This document shows positions 52,134 to 61,003 of a stretch of DNA of 64,000 nucleotides, in pieces; positions within the stretch are counted from its first letter, which is position 1, and the number at the start of each line of letters is the position of its first letter. The translations under genes and the position numbers were made by a program. Source of the DNA: Streptomyces mesophilus (GTDB taxonomy: Bacteria > Actinomycetota > Actinomycetes > Streptomycetales > Streptomycetaceae); the NCBI RefSeq assembly GCF_011044995.1, contig NZ_JAAKZW010000001.1:62001-126000 (forward strand), given 5' to 3'. The notes under the pieces are model-generated. The model saw only the letters and a list, made by a program, of their open reading frames with translations, had not been told where the DNA came from and did not search any database.

Positions 52134-52520
52134 ATGTACGCCCTTGGCGTTCTGCCCGAGCCCGGCGACGCCGCGACCTTCGGCCCGTTCGCACTGCGCT
52201 TTCAGCGTTGCTCTTGGTGCAGCAGTTCCGTGTTCGGCGGGCGCAGCCTGTGCCCGAACTGCGCCGGCGAGGACCTGATGTGGGAGTGCAGCCAGGGCAT
52301 GGGGCGCATCCAGGACTACCTGCGCCGACCGCGCAAGGGCCAACTCCCCCTCCTGTACCCCCTGATCACGCTCGACGAGGGCTTCCGTGTCACCGGCCGC
52401 CTGACCACCGGGACACCGCCCTGGCCGGGTACGCGCGTCCGGTTCGAGTACTGCACCGCCGGAGCAATCCCGGTCTTCAGCCCGTATACCGAACCGGCCG
52501 GCAGCCCGCGTCACCCGTGA
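52134..52520 (+). CDS. DUF35 protein (Zn ribbon + OB fold)
   Basis: This 128-aa protein has zinc-ribbon cysteines 26, 29, 40 and 43 (CSWC, CPNC), then an OB-fold region (TLDEGFRVTGRLTTG, GTRVRFEYC). DUF35 proteins partner thiolases and MaoC subunits (for example ChsH2 with Ltp2 in sterol side-chain cleavage). No thiolase lies in this operon, so its partner may be one of the two thiolases elsewhere in the island. ATG 52134 has GGAG five bases upstream. Confidence 0.8.
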   Translation: MYALGVLPEPGDAATFGPFALRFQRCSWCSSSVFGGRSLCPNCAGEDLMWECSQGMGRIQDYLRRPRKGQLPLLYPLITLDEGFRVTGRLTTGTPPWPGTRVRFEYCTAGAIPVFSPYTEPAGSPRHP

Positions 52521-52565
52521 CCGACAGCGGTCGGCCGTCAGTGCACCCCTACCCGGAGGTCCTCG

Positions 52566-52994
52566 TCAGTCGGTGGTGGCGCCGTCGGCGGTGCACAGCG
52601 CCCAGATGACGAAGACGCCGATCGCGATCGCCACGAGTGCCCAAACAGGCTGGTACGGAAGCCACATGAAGTTGGCGACCAGGGCGAGGGAGGCGAGCGC
52701 GATGCCCGCCCCGCGAGCCCAGCCGGCGCCCTTGAGGATGCCCCAGCCGGTCACGGCGACCACGATCCCGAGGATGAGGTGGATCCATCCCCAGGTGGTG
52801 AGGTTGAACTCGAAGACGTAGTCACCGAGGCGTGTGTACACGTCGTCCTTGGCGATGCCCGCGATGCCTTCCAGAACGCCGAAGACACCGTTCACGAGCA
52901 TGAGGACGCCGGCGAAGAGCATGCCGCCCGACGCCCAGGCACTGCCCGCAGGCCGTGGTGTGTTTCCGGTCGGAGTGCTGGCAGTGCCGCTCAT
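52566..52994 (-). CDS. Small integral membrane protein (DUF7144-like)
   Basis: This 142-aa protein has four predicted transmembrane helices (GGMLFAGVLMLVNGVFGVLE; WGWIHLILGIVVAVTGWGIL; GIALASLALVANFMWL; ALVAIAIGVFVIWAL) and a short polar N-terminus. This layout matches the actinobacterial DUF7144 group of unknown function. ATG 52994 has GGAAAGG upstream. The same frame is open upstream into the SulP STAS region with no stop between, so a fusion product is formally possible. Confidence 0.75.
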   Translation of the reverse strand: MSGTASTPTGNTPRPAGSAWASGGMLFAGVLMLVNGVFGVLEGIAGIAKDDVYTRLGDYVFEFNLTTWGWIHLILGIVVAVTGWGILKGAGWARGAGIALASLALVANFMWLPYQPVWALVAIAIGVFVIWALCTADGATTD

Positions 52995-54735
52995 GTGGAT
53001 GCCTTTCCAAAAGGGTGTATCCAGTGCATCAGGAGAACAAGTGCCACGCATTTCGGAGGAACTGCCGGAGGCGTTGTCGGCCATCCAGCGGCGAGCACGG
53101 GCGACGGCCTCACGCTGGGCGCCGAAGAGGTGGGGGGTGGTGGGGAGCACGGCGTCCTCGCCGAGTTCGGCTGCCAGGCCGGTGCGGTGCAGTACGTCGA
53201 GTAGGCGGGGCTCGACACCGGCCAGGTAGAGGCGGCCGCCGTTGTCGCGCAGATTGCGGGCGTAGCGGCGGAAGAGTTTCAGTACTGCGGACGACGGCAC
53301 GTCGGGCACGCCGCGCAGACCGAGGACGACGACCGCGCCGTGTGCGTCGCGGGTGTCGGGCCACTGCTCGTCGAGCCGGGGCGCCTCCGCGAACAGGGAC
53401 GTGCCGCCGTAGTACAGGACCGTGACGGTGCCGGGCTCGATGCGGGCGGGGACCGACGTGACCCGCCACCTCCCGTCGTTGGTCTCGACCAGGGCGTGCA
53501 GATCGCTCTGGCGGGCCGCCTGCACGCAGTAAAGGACCAGGGAGAGCACCGCGCCGATCACGATGGCTTGCTGGAGCGGTAGTTGGGTGGTGGCGAGGAA
53601 GGTCACGGCCATCGCGGTTGCCGACAGCCAGGACGTCCGCAGGACGAAGACGATGTTCCGGGATGCGGCCGATGATCAGTTCGCAGCCGATAACGATGAT
53701 CAGGCCGCCGATCACCGGCATCGGGATGCGTTCGGCGAGCGAGCCGAGCGTGAGAACGAGCAGGGCCAGCCACAGGCCGGCGAAGATACCGGTCCAGCGG
53801 GTGCGGGCCCCGGCGCTGACCGCGATGCCGGTGCGGGACATCGACCCGCCGGCCGGCAGCGCCCCGAACAGGCCGCCGCCGATGTTGCCGAGGCCCTGTG
53901 CGACGAAGTCGCCGTTCACGGAGGACTTGCGGCCGTCGGGATTGGGCACGGTCGGCCCGATGGAGGCGGCCTGGGCGAGACCGACCAACGCGACCGCGAA
54001 GGCGCCGGGAAGCAGGGTGGCGACGGCGGAGAGATCGGGGGCGGTGAACGAGGGCAGCGCGGCGGGGATATGCGCGATGTCGCGGGCCAGCTCCACGTGT
54101 GTGCCGAGGATGCCGACGCCCACGCTGACCAGGAGCAGGGCGATCAGGATCGCCACCGGCTTCAGCCTTCCCATCATCCGTACGAGGGCCCAGACGGCGA
54201 CCGCGGCCAGGGCGGTGAGGGTGGCGGCGGGCTTCCAGTCGCCCAAGTGCCAGAGCCAGCCGGTGAGTTGGGTGAGCTTGTTATGGCCGACCGGTTTGTA
54301 GCCGGTGGCGTCCTTGAGCGACCCGGTGATGATCTGGAGGGCGATCCCGACGGAGAAACCGGTCATGACCGCGTTCGACACGAAGGACATGACGACACCG
54401 AGCCGCACCACCCCGAGGAGCACCATCACCGCCCCGGCCAGCACCGCGAGCGTGGCGACGTTACCCGCGTCGGTGCCGTCGAGGCCGGCCTCCGCGAGCA
54501 CGCTCTGGGAGGTGAGGGCGATGGCGGAGGTGAGGGTGGTGACCATCAGGACCGTACGGGCGAAGAGCGAGCTCAGGATGGTCGGCACGACGCCCGCGTA
54601 GATGCCGGCCACCGGGTTGAAGCCGCCGATCGCCGCGTAAGCCATGCCCTCCGGGATGGAGAACAGGCCCGTCACGAGACCGGCGGACACATCCGACGGC
54701 TTCGGCCTGCCAAGACGCGGGCGCGGCAGCCCCAC
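52995..54735 (-). pseudogene. SulP-family anion transporter with STAS domain, frameshifted
   Basis: The first part (54735 to about 53660) encodes the transporter core: GLVTGLFSIPEGMAYAAIGG, PNPDGRKSSVNGDFVAQGLG, GALPAGGSMSRTG and ending GCELIIGRIPEH. The reading frame then changes near 53655-53661. The other frame continues NIVFVLRTSWLSATAMAVTF, the last membrane helices and a STAS domain (GAVVVLGLRGVPDVPSS, LRDNGGRLYLAGVEP). The family continues smoothly across that point, so one or two bases are lost or gained. The GTG start at 54735 overlaps the stop of the GAP gene. The second frame lacks its own stop before 52994. This could be a real lesion or a sequencing error. Confidence 0.75.
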
Positions 54736-55412
54736 TAGGAGGCCAGTCCGCTGATCGCGTCTCCGACGTACTTGGCGCCCAGCACCACCAGAACGACTGT
54801 CATGATCGCCCCGTTGTGTGCCCCCATCCACCCCTTCCAGCTCTCCAGCACGCGCTCCGCCTTGGCTCCCCCGAAGACGTACACGAGCAGCGGGAGCAGC
54901 ACGCACAGCGAGCCGATCAGGACGAACAGGACGCCCGCCACGGCCTTGCCGCCGCCACTGGCCGGACTGCTCGCGATGGAGGCCGCTCCGCCGACGGCCA
55001 GCACCAGGTTCTTCGGGTTGGCGCCGGACAACAGGGCGGCGAGCCCGGCCGCCTTACCGGGGGTGAAGGTGTCGATCGCCCGCATCCACCCGGGCAGTTG
55101 ATGCTCCTCGCCCTCCTTCGGCCGCCCCTTCCACTGCTTGACGCCCATGAGGAGGAAGAGGACGCCGAGAGCGAGCTTGAGCCAGTACGTCCAGGAGGCG
55201 GGCGTTCCTCCGTCATCGGCTCCGGCTCCCGACCCCACCAGGACCACCACCGTGGTGATCGCCCCGAGCGTGACCAGCCAACCCACCGCGAACGCGGTGC
55301 CGTTCACCTTGCCGCGTGGGGTCGCCAGCATCAGCACCACGGCGATCAGCGGCACGGGGCTGATGGCGATACCGACCGCCGACGCCAGCATCTGTCCGAT
55401 GGCATCGCCCAT
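54735..55412 (-). CDS. GAP/Sap-family membrane protein (LysE-like fold)
   Basis: This 225-aa protein has six hydrophobic helices: IGQMLASAVGIAISPVPLIA, then TAFAVGWLVTLGAITTVVVL and others. The conserved LSGANPKNLVLAVGGAASI block matches the GAP family (Sap, linked to sulfolipid-1 or glycopeptidolipid export in mycobacteria). In streptomycetes it is probably a lipid or small-molecule exporter. ATG 55412 has AGGAGG six bases upstream. Its TAG overlaps the GTG of the SulP gene, so the two were one operon. Confidence 0.82.
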   Translation of the reverse strand: MGDAIGQMLASAVGIAISPVPLIAVVLMLATPRGKVNGTAFAVGWLVTLGAITTVVVLVGSGAGADDGGTPASWTYWLKLALGVLFLLMGVKQWKGRPKEGEEHQLPGWMRAIDTFTPGKAAGLAALLSGANPKNLVLAVGGAASIASSPASGGGKAVAGVLFVLIGSLCVLLPLLVYVFGGAKAERVLESWKGWMGAHNGAIMTVVLVVLGAKYVGDAISGLAS

Positions 55413-55603
55413 CAGAAGCCTCCTAGTCCGAACGGTGAGCGCGGGCAGCGGCCAGTTGCCGTCCAGGACGGGAGCTTGTGGCCCGTACAGGCGGATGACC
55501 ACCGAGAAGGGCCCCGTCGGGCGTGGGCAGCCAGTTCGCCGCCCGCTCCGGTTCAGCGGGCGGGTGAAGTGCGGGCGCCGACTGAGTACCGGCGGGTGCT
55601 CTC

Positions 55604-56119
55604 TCAGTACCGCAGTGCAGTGGCGACCTCGGCCTTCACTTCGCCGCTCAGCTTGTGGGTGCTGCGCGCGGTGGCGTCCGCGGACTCGCCGCCGGCCACG
55701 TCCGGAACAGTGGTCACGACGGTGTCGAGCAGGTTGCCGCCGTCGTCCTTGAAGCTGACCTGGACGGCGAAGGACTTCGCCGAGTCCGCGGTGTTGTCGA
55801 CCGTCACCTTCACGGTGGTCCGGCCCTCCGAGTCCGTCGCCTGATCGGACAGCTCCACCTGGGCCTTCGCGTCGGCCCCGCCCTTGATCTCGTCCAGCTT
55901 CTGCTGTGCGGCCGCGGTCGCCGATGCGACGGCCTCGGATGCCTGTGAGGCAGCCGAGGAAGCTGCGTCGCGCGCTTCGGCGCCCACGGAAGAGGCCGCC
56001 GAAGCGGCTCGGGAGGCGGTATCGGACGCACTGCCGTCACCGGAGCAGCCCGCCACACCTACGGCTACCAGCACCGCGACCGCCCCGCCTGAAACTCGCC
56101 GTATCCAACGTCCACGCAT
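55604..56119 (-). CDS. Lipoprotein with Ala/Ser-rich linker and FxLYD-like beta domain
   Basis: This 171-aa protein has a type II signal peptide with lipobox VAGC (Cys25). A low-complexity Ala/Ser helical stretch follows (about 30-75), then a beta domain with TTVKVTVDNTADSAKSFAVQ and VVTTVPDVAGGESADAT, which looks like the FxLYD/extracellular Ig-like group. It should be anchored to the outer face of the membrane. AAGGAGG lies seven bases before ATG 56119. Function unknown. Confidence 0.8.
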   Translation of the reverse strand: MRGRWIRRVSGGAVAVLVAVGVAGCSGDGSASDTASRAASAASSVGAEARDAASSAASQASEAVASATAAAQQKLDEIKGGADAKAQVELSDQATDSEGRTTVKVTVDNTADSAKSFAVQVSFKDDGGNLLDTVVTTVPDVAGGESADATARSTHKLSGEVKAEVATALRY

Positions 56120-56388
56120 GTCGGAGCCTCCTTGGCCTTGCAGTTCGGGTGTCTGTTCCAGGGAAGGGTCAGAGGAGGACGGCCGAGTCGCTTGCGCAGT
56201 TCCGCGGCCTTGTGCGGGCCGCGCTCCTTCGCCACCTCGACCCATGCCTAGAGAGTGCTGGCGTGAGCCGCAGCCCGCGATCGGCGTGGGCCATTCCAGT
56301 GACCGGTTTCCACGGGTGCGCGATTCACTCCCTTATGCGATCTTTAGCACCGTATAGGCCGGTTGGCGGCCTTGAGAGGACAGGTTCC

Positions 56389-56814
56389 ATGAAACGCCTG
56401 CTCATTTCGGCCGCCGCATGTGCTGCGCTGGCTCTCACCGTGACGTCCTGCTCGGATGACGAGTCCCCCAAGGACGAGGCCACCCAAGCGGCGAGCGAAC
56501 TCTGCAGCGACCTGTCCGAGCTCAAGGCGGACAACGCCAAGTTGAAGGCACTGGACGCCTCGGCCACCAAAGAACAGTTCCAGGACGCCTACAACGACGT
56601 CGTCGACGACTGGGACGACGTGTCGGAGCACCTGAACGAACTGGATTCCGCGAAGAAGGACGCCGTGCAGGGCGCCGCCGACGACCTCAAGCAGGCCTAC
56701 GGCGACCTCCCGGGCGACACGACGGGCGCGCAGGGGGTGGCGAAGCTGAAGCCGCAGATCGAAAAGCTCGACGAGACAGTTGCCGCTGCTTCGACCGGCC
56801 TCAAGTGCCCCTGA
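56389..56814 (+). CDS. Small helical lipoprotein
   Basis: This 141-aa protein has a lipobox VTSC (Cys21), then an almost entirely helical, acidic body (LSELKADNAKLKALDA, DVSEHLNELDSAKKDAVQGA) ending in a second Cys (GLKCP). It is probably a surface-exposed coiled-coil lipoprotein. The start ATG 56389 follows GAGAGGACAGG. It is divergent from the other lipoprotein across 269 bases that hold no other gene. Function unknown. Confidence 0.8.
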   Translation: MKRLLISAAACAALALTVTSCSDDESPKDEATQAASELCSDLSELKADNAKLKALDASATKEQFQDAYNDVVDDWDDVSEHLNELDSAKKDAVQGAADDLKQAYGDLPGDTTGAQGVAKLKPQIEKLDETVAAASTGLKCP

Positions 56815-56853
56815 CCTTCACCCTCATGTTCCGCACGGCCCAGGATCCGACGC

Positions 56854-56893
56854 GAAGCGCCCGCTGAACCATCTGTTGTCCAACGGGCGCTTC
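56854..56893. terminator. Weak bidirectional hairpin
   Basis: Ten-bp arms (56854-56863 with 56884-56893) enclose a 20-base loop between convergent genes. The long loop makes it weaker than the other terminators here. Confidence 0.45.
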
Positions 56894-56915
56894 ATGTCGG
56901 AGGTCGGGGCCGGAA

Positions 56916-58676
56916 TCAGTCCTTGATCTCGCAGATCAGCGCACCCGAGGTGAGCGAGGCGCCGACCTCGGCGGCCAGGCCCTTGATGGTGCCGGCGCGG
57001 TGGGCGTTGATGGGCTGTTCCATCTTCATGGCTTCCAGGACCACGATCAGATCGCCCTCGGCGACCTCCTGGCCCTCCTCGACGGCGACCTTGACGATGG
57101 TGCCCTGCATCGGCGAGGCGAGAGAGTCGCCGGAGACCGCCGGGCCTGACTTCTTCGCCGCGCGGCGCTTCGGCTTGGCGCCGGCCGCGAGGCCCGTGCG
57201 GGCGAGCGTCATGCCGAGCGACGAGGGCAGCGAGACCTCCAGGCGCTTGCCGCCGACCTCGACGACGATCGTTTCGCGGCCCGCCTCGTCCTCGTCCTCG
57301 GACGCGTCCGGGGTGAGCGTGAAGGGCTTGATCTCGTTGACGAACTCGGTCTCGATCCAGCGGGTGTGGACCGTGAACGGCGAGGCGGTGAACGCCTCGT
57401 CGACCACGACCGCCTGGTGGAACGGGATGGCCGTGGCCATGCCCTCGACCTTGAACTCCGCCAGCGCACGCGCCGCGCGCTGCAGCGCCTGCTCACGGGT
57501 CGCACCGGTCACGATCAGCTTGGCGAGCAGCGAGTCCCAGGCCGGGCCGATCACGCTGCCGGACTCGACGCCCGCGTCCAGGCGGACACCGGGGCCGGTC
57601 GGCGGCGCAAACAAGGTCACGGTGCCGGGCGCGGGCAGGAAGTTGCGCCCCGGGTCCTCGCCGTTGATACGGAACTCGAAGGAGTGGCCGCGGATCTCCG
57701 GGTCCCCGTAGCCGAGCTCCTCCCCGTCCGCGATACGGAACATCTCGCGCACCAGGTCGATGCCGGTGACCTCTTCGGTGACCGGGTGCTCCACCTGGAG
57801 GCGGGTGTTGACCTCGAGGAAGGAGATCGTGCCGTCGGCGCCGACGAGGAACTCGACGGTGCCGGCGCCGACGTAGCCGGCCTCCTTGAGGATCGCCTTG
57901 GAGGCCGCGTACAGCTGCTTGTTCTGCTCCTCGGTCAGGAACGGCGCGGGCGCCTCCTCGACGAGCTTTTGGTGGCGGCGCTGCAGCGAGCAGTCACGGG
58001 TGGAGACGACGACCACATTGCCGTGGGAGTCGGCCAGGCACTGGGTCTCCACATGGCGCGGCTTGTCCAGGTAGCGCTCGACGAAGCACTCGCCGCGGCC
58101 GAAGGCGGCGACCGCCTCGCGCACGGCCGAGTCGTAGAGCTCCGGGACCTCTTCGAGGGTGCGGGCGACCTTCAGACCACGGCCGCCGCCACCGAAGGCG
58201 GCCTTGATCGCGATCGGCAGACCGTGCTCCTCGGCGAACGCCACCACCTCGTCCGCGCCCGACACCGGATCCGGCGTACCGGCCACCAGCGGGGCACCCG
58301 CGCGCTGCGCGATATGCCGCGCGGCAACCTTGTCACCCAGGTCGCGGATCGCCTGCGGCGGCGGGCCGATCCAGATCAGACCCGCGTCCAGGACCGCAGC
58401 CGCGAACTCGGCGTTCTCGGACAGGAAGCCATACCCGGGGTGAACGGCGTCCGCGCCGGACTCACGGGCGGCCTTGAGGACCTTGTCCATGTCCAGGTAG
58501 CTGGTCGCCGGGGTGTCACCGCCCAGGGCGAACGCCTCGTCCGCGGCCCGCACATGCAGAGCGTCCCGGTCCGGATCGGCGTAGACGGCTACGCTCGCGA
58601 TCCCCGCGTCCCGGCACGCCCGGGCCACACGGACAGCAATTTCGCCACGGTTGGCGATCAGGACTTTGGTCAGCAT
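56916..58676 (-). CDS. accA2: Acyl-CoA (acetyl/propionyl) carboxylase alpha subunit: biotin carboxylase + BCCP
   Basis: This 586-aa protein starts [15 protein letters not shown] and has the ATP-grasp loop [13 protein letters not shown], the catalytic [14 protein letters not shown], and a C-terminal biotinyl domain with Lys551 in LEAMKMEQP. It carboxylates its own biotin using ATP and bicarbonate. With the beta and epsilon subunits upstream it forms an actinobacterial acyl-CoA carboxylase. The start overlaps the stop of the B12-subunit gene by seven bases, so it is translationally coupled to it. Propionyl-CoA use is inferred from the mutase genes in the operon. The gene symbol is by analogy with the streptomycete family. 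Confidence 0.92.
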   Translation of the reverse strand: MLTKVLIANRGEIAVRVARACRDAGIASVAVYADPDRDALHVRAADEAFALGGDTPATSYLDMDKVLKAARESGADAVHPGYGFLSENAEFAAAVLDAGLIWIGPPPQAIRDLGDKVAARHIAQRAGAPLVAGTPDPVSGADEVVAFAEEHGLPIAIKAAFGGGGRGLKVARTLEEVPELYDSAVREAVAAFGRGECFVERYLDKPRHVETQCLADSHGNVVVVSTRDCSLQRRHQKLVEEAPAPFLTEEQNKQLYAASKAILKEAGYVGAGTVEFLVGADGTISFLEVNTRLQVEHPVTEEVTGIDLVREMFRIADGEELGYGDPEIRGHSFEFRINGEDPGRNFLPAPGTVTLFAPPTGPGVRLDAGVESGSVIGPAWDSLLAKLIVTGATREQALQRAARALAEFKVEGMATAIPFHQAVVVDEAFTASPFTVHTRWIETEFVNEIKPFTLTPDASEDEDEAGRETIVVEVGGKRLEVSLPSSLGMTLARTGLAAGAKPKRRAAKKSGPAVSGDSLASPMQGTIVKVAVEEGQEVAEGDLIVVLEAMKMEQPINAHRAGTIKGLAAEVGASLTSGALICEIKD

Positions 58677-59134
58677 GCAGGCTCCAGCGCATCGTTCAGG
58701 TGAGTGGTGAGACGGTGGACCGTCTCGACGATCCCCGCGATCCCGGCTCCGGGGGTGAAGACGGCATCGACGCCCATCGCCTCGAGCGCCCGGACGTCGG
58801 CATCGGGGATGATCCCGCCGACCAGCAGCTTCGTGTCCGCGGCGTCCTGCCGCTCCAGCAGCGCCAACACCCGCTCCACAATGGACAGATGGGCGCCTGA
58901 CAGCACCGACAGGCCGAGCAGCGGCGCGTCCTCCGCGATGACGGTGGCGACGATCTGCTCCGGCGTCTGGTGCAGGCCGGTATAGATGACCTCGTATCCG
59001 GCGTCGCGCAGTGCGCGGGCAATGACCTTGGCGCCCCGGTCATGGCCGTCGAGGCCGGGCTTGGCGATCACCACGCGGGCACGCGGCGCGATCGCGCCAC
59101 CTGGACCCGGCAGCTTCTGGTGCGGGGAATTCAT
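58670..59134 (-). CDS. Methylmalonyl-CoA mutase B12-binding (small) subunit
   Basis: This 154-aa protein is a stand-alone cobalamin-binding domain. It has the base-off motif DGHDRG (Asp29-x-His31-x-x-Gly34), then [10 protein letters not shown] and [10 protein letters not shown]. His31 is the lower axial ligand of cobalt. The large catalytic subunit in the same operon lacks this domain, so the two make a two-piece mutase, as in archaeal mutases and isobutyryl-CoA mutase. ATG 59134 has GGAGAG upstream. Confidence 0.9.
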   Translation of the reverse strand: MNSPHQKLPGPGGAIAPRARVVIAKPGLDGHDRGAKVIARALRDAGYEVIYTGLHQTPEQIVATVIAEDAPLLGLSVLSGAHLSIVERVLALLERQDAADTKLLVGGIIPDADVRALEAMGVDAVFTPGAGIAGIVETVHRLTTHLNDALEPAC

Positions 59135-59175
59135 GTTCTCTCCGATCGAAAGTTCAGCAGGCACCGGTGGGCGGC

Positions 59176-59388
59176 TCAACACGGCCAGCAGGATGTACGC
59201 CACGACGTCGGTCCTGGTACGGGCAGCCGGTGTGGCACCCCTGGGCGCACGGCGCGTACCCATGCGTTTGCCACAGCCGCCTGCTCCGGGGCTGGCCTGG
59301 CACCGGCCGCGGCGCGCGCCTGGACCACCGCCAGGGCGGCGGCGAGCTCCTCCGGGGTCGGGTTGCCCCGGACGACCTTGATCATCAT
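59176..59388 (-). CDS. Acyl-CoA carboxylase epsilon subunit
   Basis: This 70-aa protein starts MMIKVVRGNPTPEELAAALA, the hallmark of actinobacterial carboxylase epsilon subunits, which bridge alpha and beta subunits and raise activity. A variable linker and a short basic C-terminus with Trp residues follow. It lies 11 bases after the beta-subunit gene, the standard position. GGAGG stands seven bases before ATG 59388. Confidence 0.87.
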   Translation of the reverse strand: MMIKVVRGNPTPEELAAALAVVQARAAAGARPAPEQAAVANAWVRAVRPGVPHRLPVPGPTSWRTSCWPC

Positions 59389-59399
59389 CGGCGGACCTC

Positions 59400-60974
59400 C
59401 TAGAGGGGGATGTTGCCGTGCTTCTTCGGGGGCAACGACTCGCGCTTCGTACGCAGTTGACGCAGCCCGCGGACGACCTGGCGGCGGGTCTCCGAAGGCA
59501 TCACCACGGCGTCGATGTAGCCGCGCTCGGCCGCCGTATACGGGTTGAGGAGCGTGTCCTCGTACTCCTGGATCAGCCGGGCCCGCGTGGCCTCCACATC
59601 ATCGGCGGCGGCGAGGGTCTTGCGGTGCAGGATGTTGACCGCACCCTGCGCGCCCATGACGGCGATCTGGGAGGTCGGCCAGGCCAAGTTGAGGTCGGCG
59701 CCCAGGTGCTTGGAGCCCATCACGTCATACGCGCCGCCGAACGCCTTGCGCGTGATGATCGTGATCAGCGGGACCGTGGCCTCCGCATACGCGTAGATCA
59801 GCTTGGCGCCGCGCCGGATGATGCCGCCGTACTCCTGGTCCACACCCGGCAAAAAGCCCGGCACGTCCACGAAGGTCAGGACCGGCACATTGAACGCGTC
59901 ACAGGTGCGCACGAACCGCGCCGCCTTCTCCGAGGCGTTGATGTCCAGACAGCCCGCGAACTGCAGCGGCTGGTTGGCGACAATGCCGACCGGACGGCCC
60001 TCGACCCGGCCGAAGCCGGTGAGGATGTTCGGCGCGAACATCGACTGCGTCTCGAAGAACTCACCGTCGTCCAGCACATGCTCGATCACGGTGTGCATGT
60101 CGTACGGCTGGTTCGCGCTGTCCGGGATCAGCGAGTCCAACTCGCGGTCCTCATCCGACAGTTCGAGATCCGCCTCCTCCGGGAAGGCCGGCGGCTCGGA
60201 CAGGTTGTTCGACGGCAGGTAGGACAGCAGCGACTTGACGTACTCGATCGCGTCCTTCTCATCACCCGCCATGTGATGCGCCACACCCGAGGTGGAGTTG
60301 TGGGTGCGCGCGCCGCCCAGCTCCTCGAAGCCGACGTCCTCGCCGGTGACCGTCTTGATGACGTCCGGGCCCGTGATGAACATGTGCGAGGTCTGATCCA
60401 CCATCACCGTGAAATCGGTGATCGCCGGCGAATACACCGCGCCGCCCGCACACGGGCCGACGACCAGCGAGATCTGCGGGATCACACCCGACGCGTGGGT
60501 GTTGCGGCGGAAGATCTCGCCGTACATCCCGAGCGCCATCACACCCTCCTGGATGCGCGCGCCGCCCGAGTCGTTGATCCCGATCACCGGACAGCCCGTC
60601 TTGAGGGCGAAGTCCATCACCTTCATGATCTTCTGCCCGAAGACCTCGCCGAGCGCCCCGCCGAAGACCGTGAAGTCCTGCGAGAACACCGCCACCGGAC
60701 GCCCGTCGACGGTCCCGTACCCGGTGACGACACCATCGCCGTACGGCTTGTTGGCATCGAGCCCGAAGTCGGTCGAGCGGTGCCGGGCGAACTCGTCCAG
60801 CTCCACGAACGAACCCTCGTCCATGAGCAGCTCGATCCGCTCACGAGCCGTCAACTTGCCCTTCGCGTGCTGCTTTTCCACCGCGCGCGCCGAACCGGCA
60901 TGGGTCGCTTCATCGATACGGCGCTGCAGATCGGCGATTTTCCCCGCCGTCGTATGGATGTCGATGTCTTCCAT
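59400..60974 (-). CDS. pccB: Propionyl-CoA carboxylase beta subunit (carboxyltransferase)
   Basis: This 524-aa protein has both crotonase-like carboxyltransferase halves: [58 protein letters not shown], then VDVPGFLPG and [20 protein letters not shown]. It transfers carboxyl from biotin to propionyl-CoA (or acetyl-CoA), giving methylmalonyl-CoA. ATG 60974 follows CAGGAG. A longer open frame upstream is an out-of-frame reading of the mutase gene. It is the second gene of the operon, 29 bases after the mutase. Confidence 0.93.
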   Translation of the reverse strand: MEDIDIHTTAGKIADLQRRIDEATHAGSARAVEKQHAKGKLTARERIELLMDEGSFVELDEFARHRSTDFGLDANKPYGDGVVTGYGTVDGRPVAVFSQDFTVFGGALGEVFGQKIMKVMDFALKTGCPVIGINDSGGARIQEGVMALGMYGEIFRRNTHASGVIPQISLVVGPCAGGAVYSPAITDFTVMVDQTSHMFITGPDVIKTVTGEDVGFEELGGARTHNSTSGVAHHMAGDEKDAIEYVKSLLSYLPSNNLSEPPAFPEEADLELSDEDRELDSLIPDSANQPYDMHTVIEHVLDDGEFFETQSMFAPNILTGFGRVEGRPVGIVANQPLQFAGCLDINASEKAARFVRTCDAFNVPVLTFVDVPGFLPGVDQEYGGIIRRGAKLIYAYAEATVPLITIITRKAFGGAYDVMGSKHLGADLNLAWPTSQIAVMGAQGAVNILHRKTLAAADDVEATRARLIQEYEDTLLNPYTAAERGYIDAVVMPSETRRQVVRGLRQLRTKRESLPPKKHGNIPL

Positions 60975-61003
60975 GTGGTTGTGCTCCTGCCGTTTCCAGA
61001 GAG

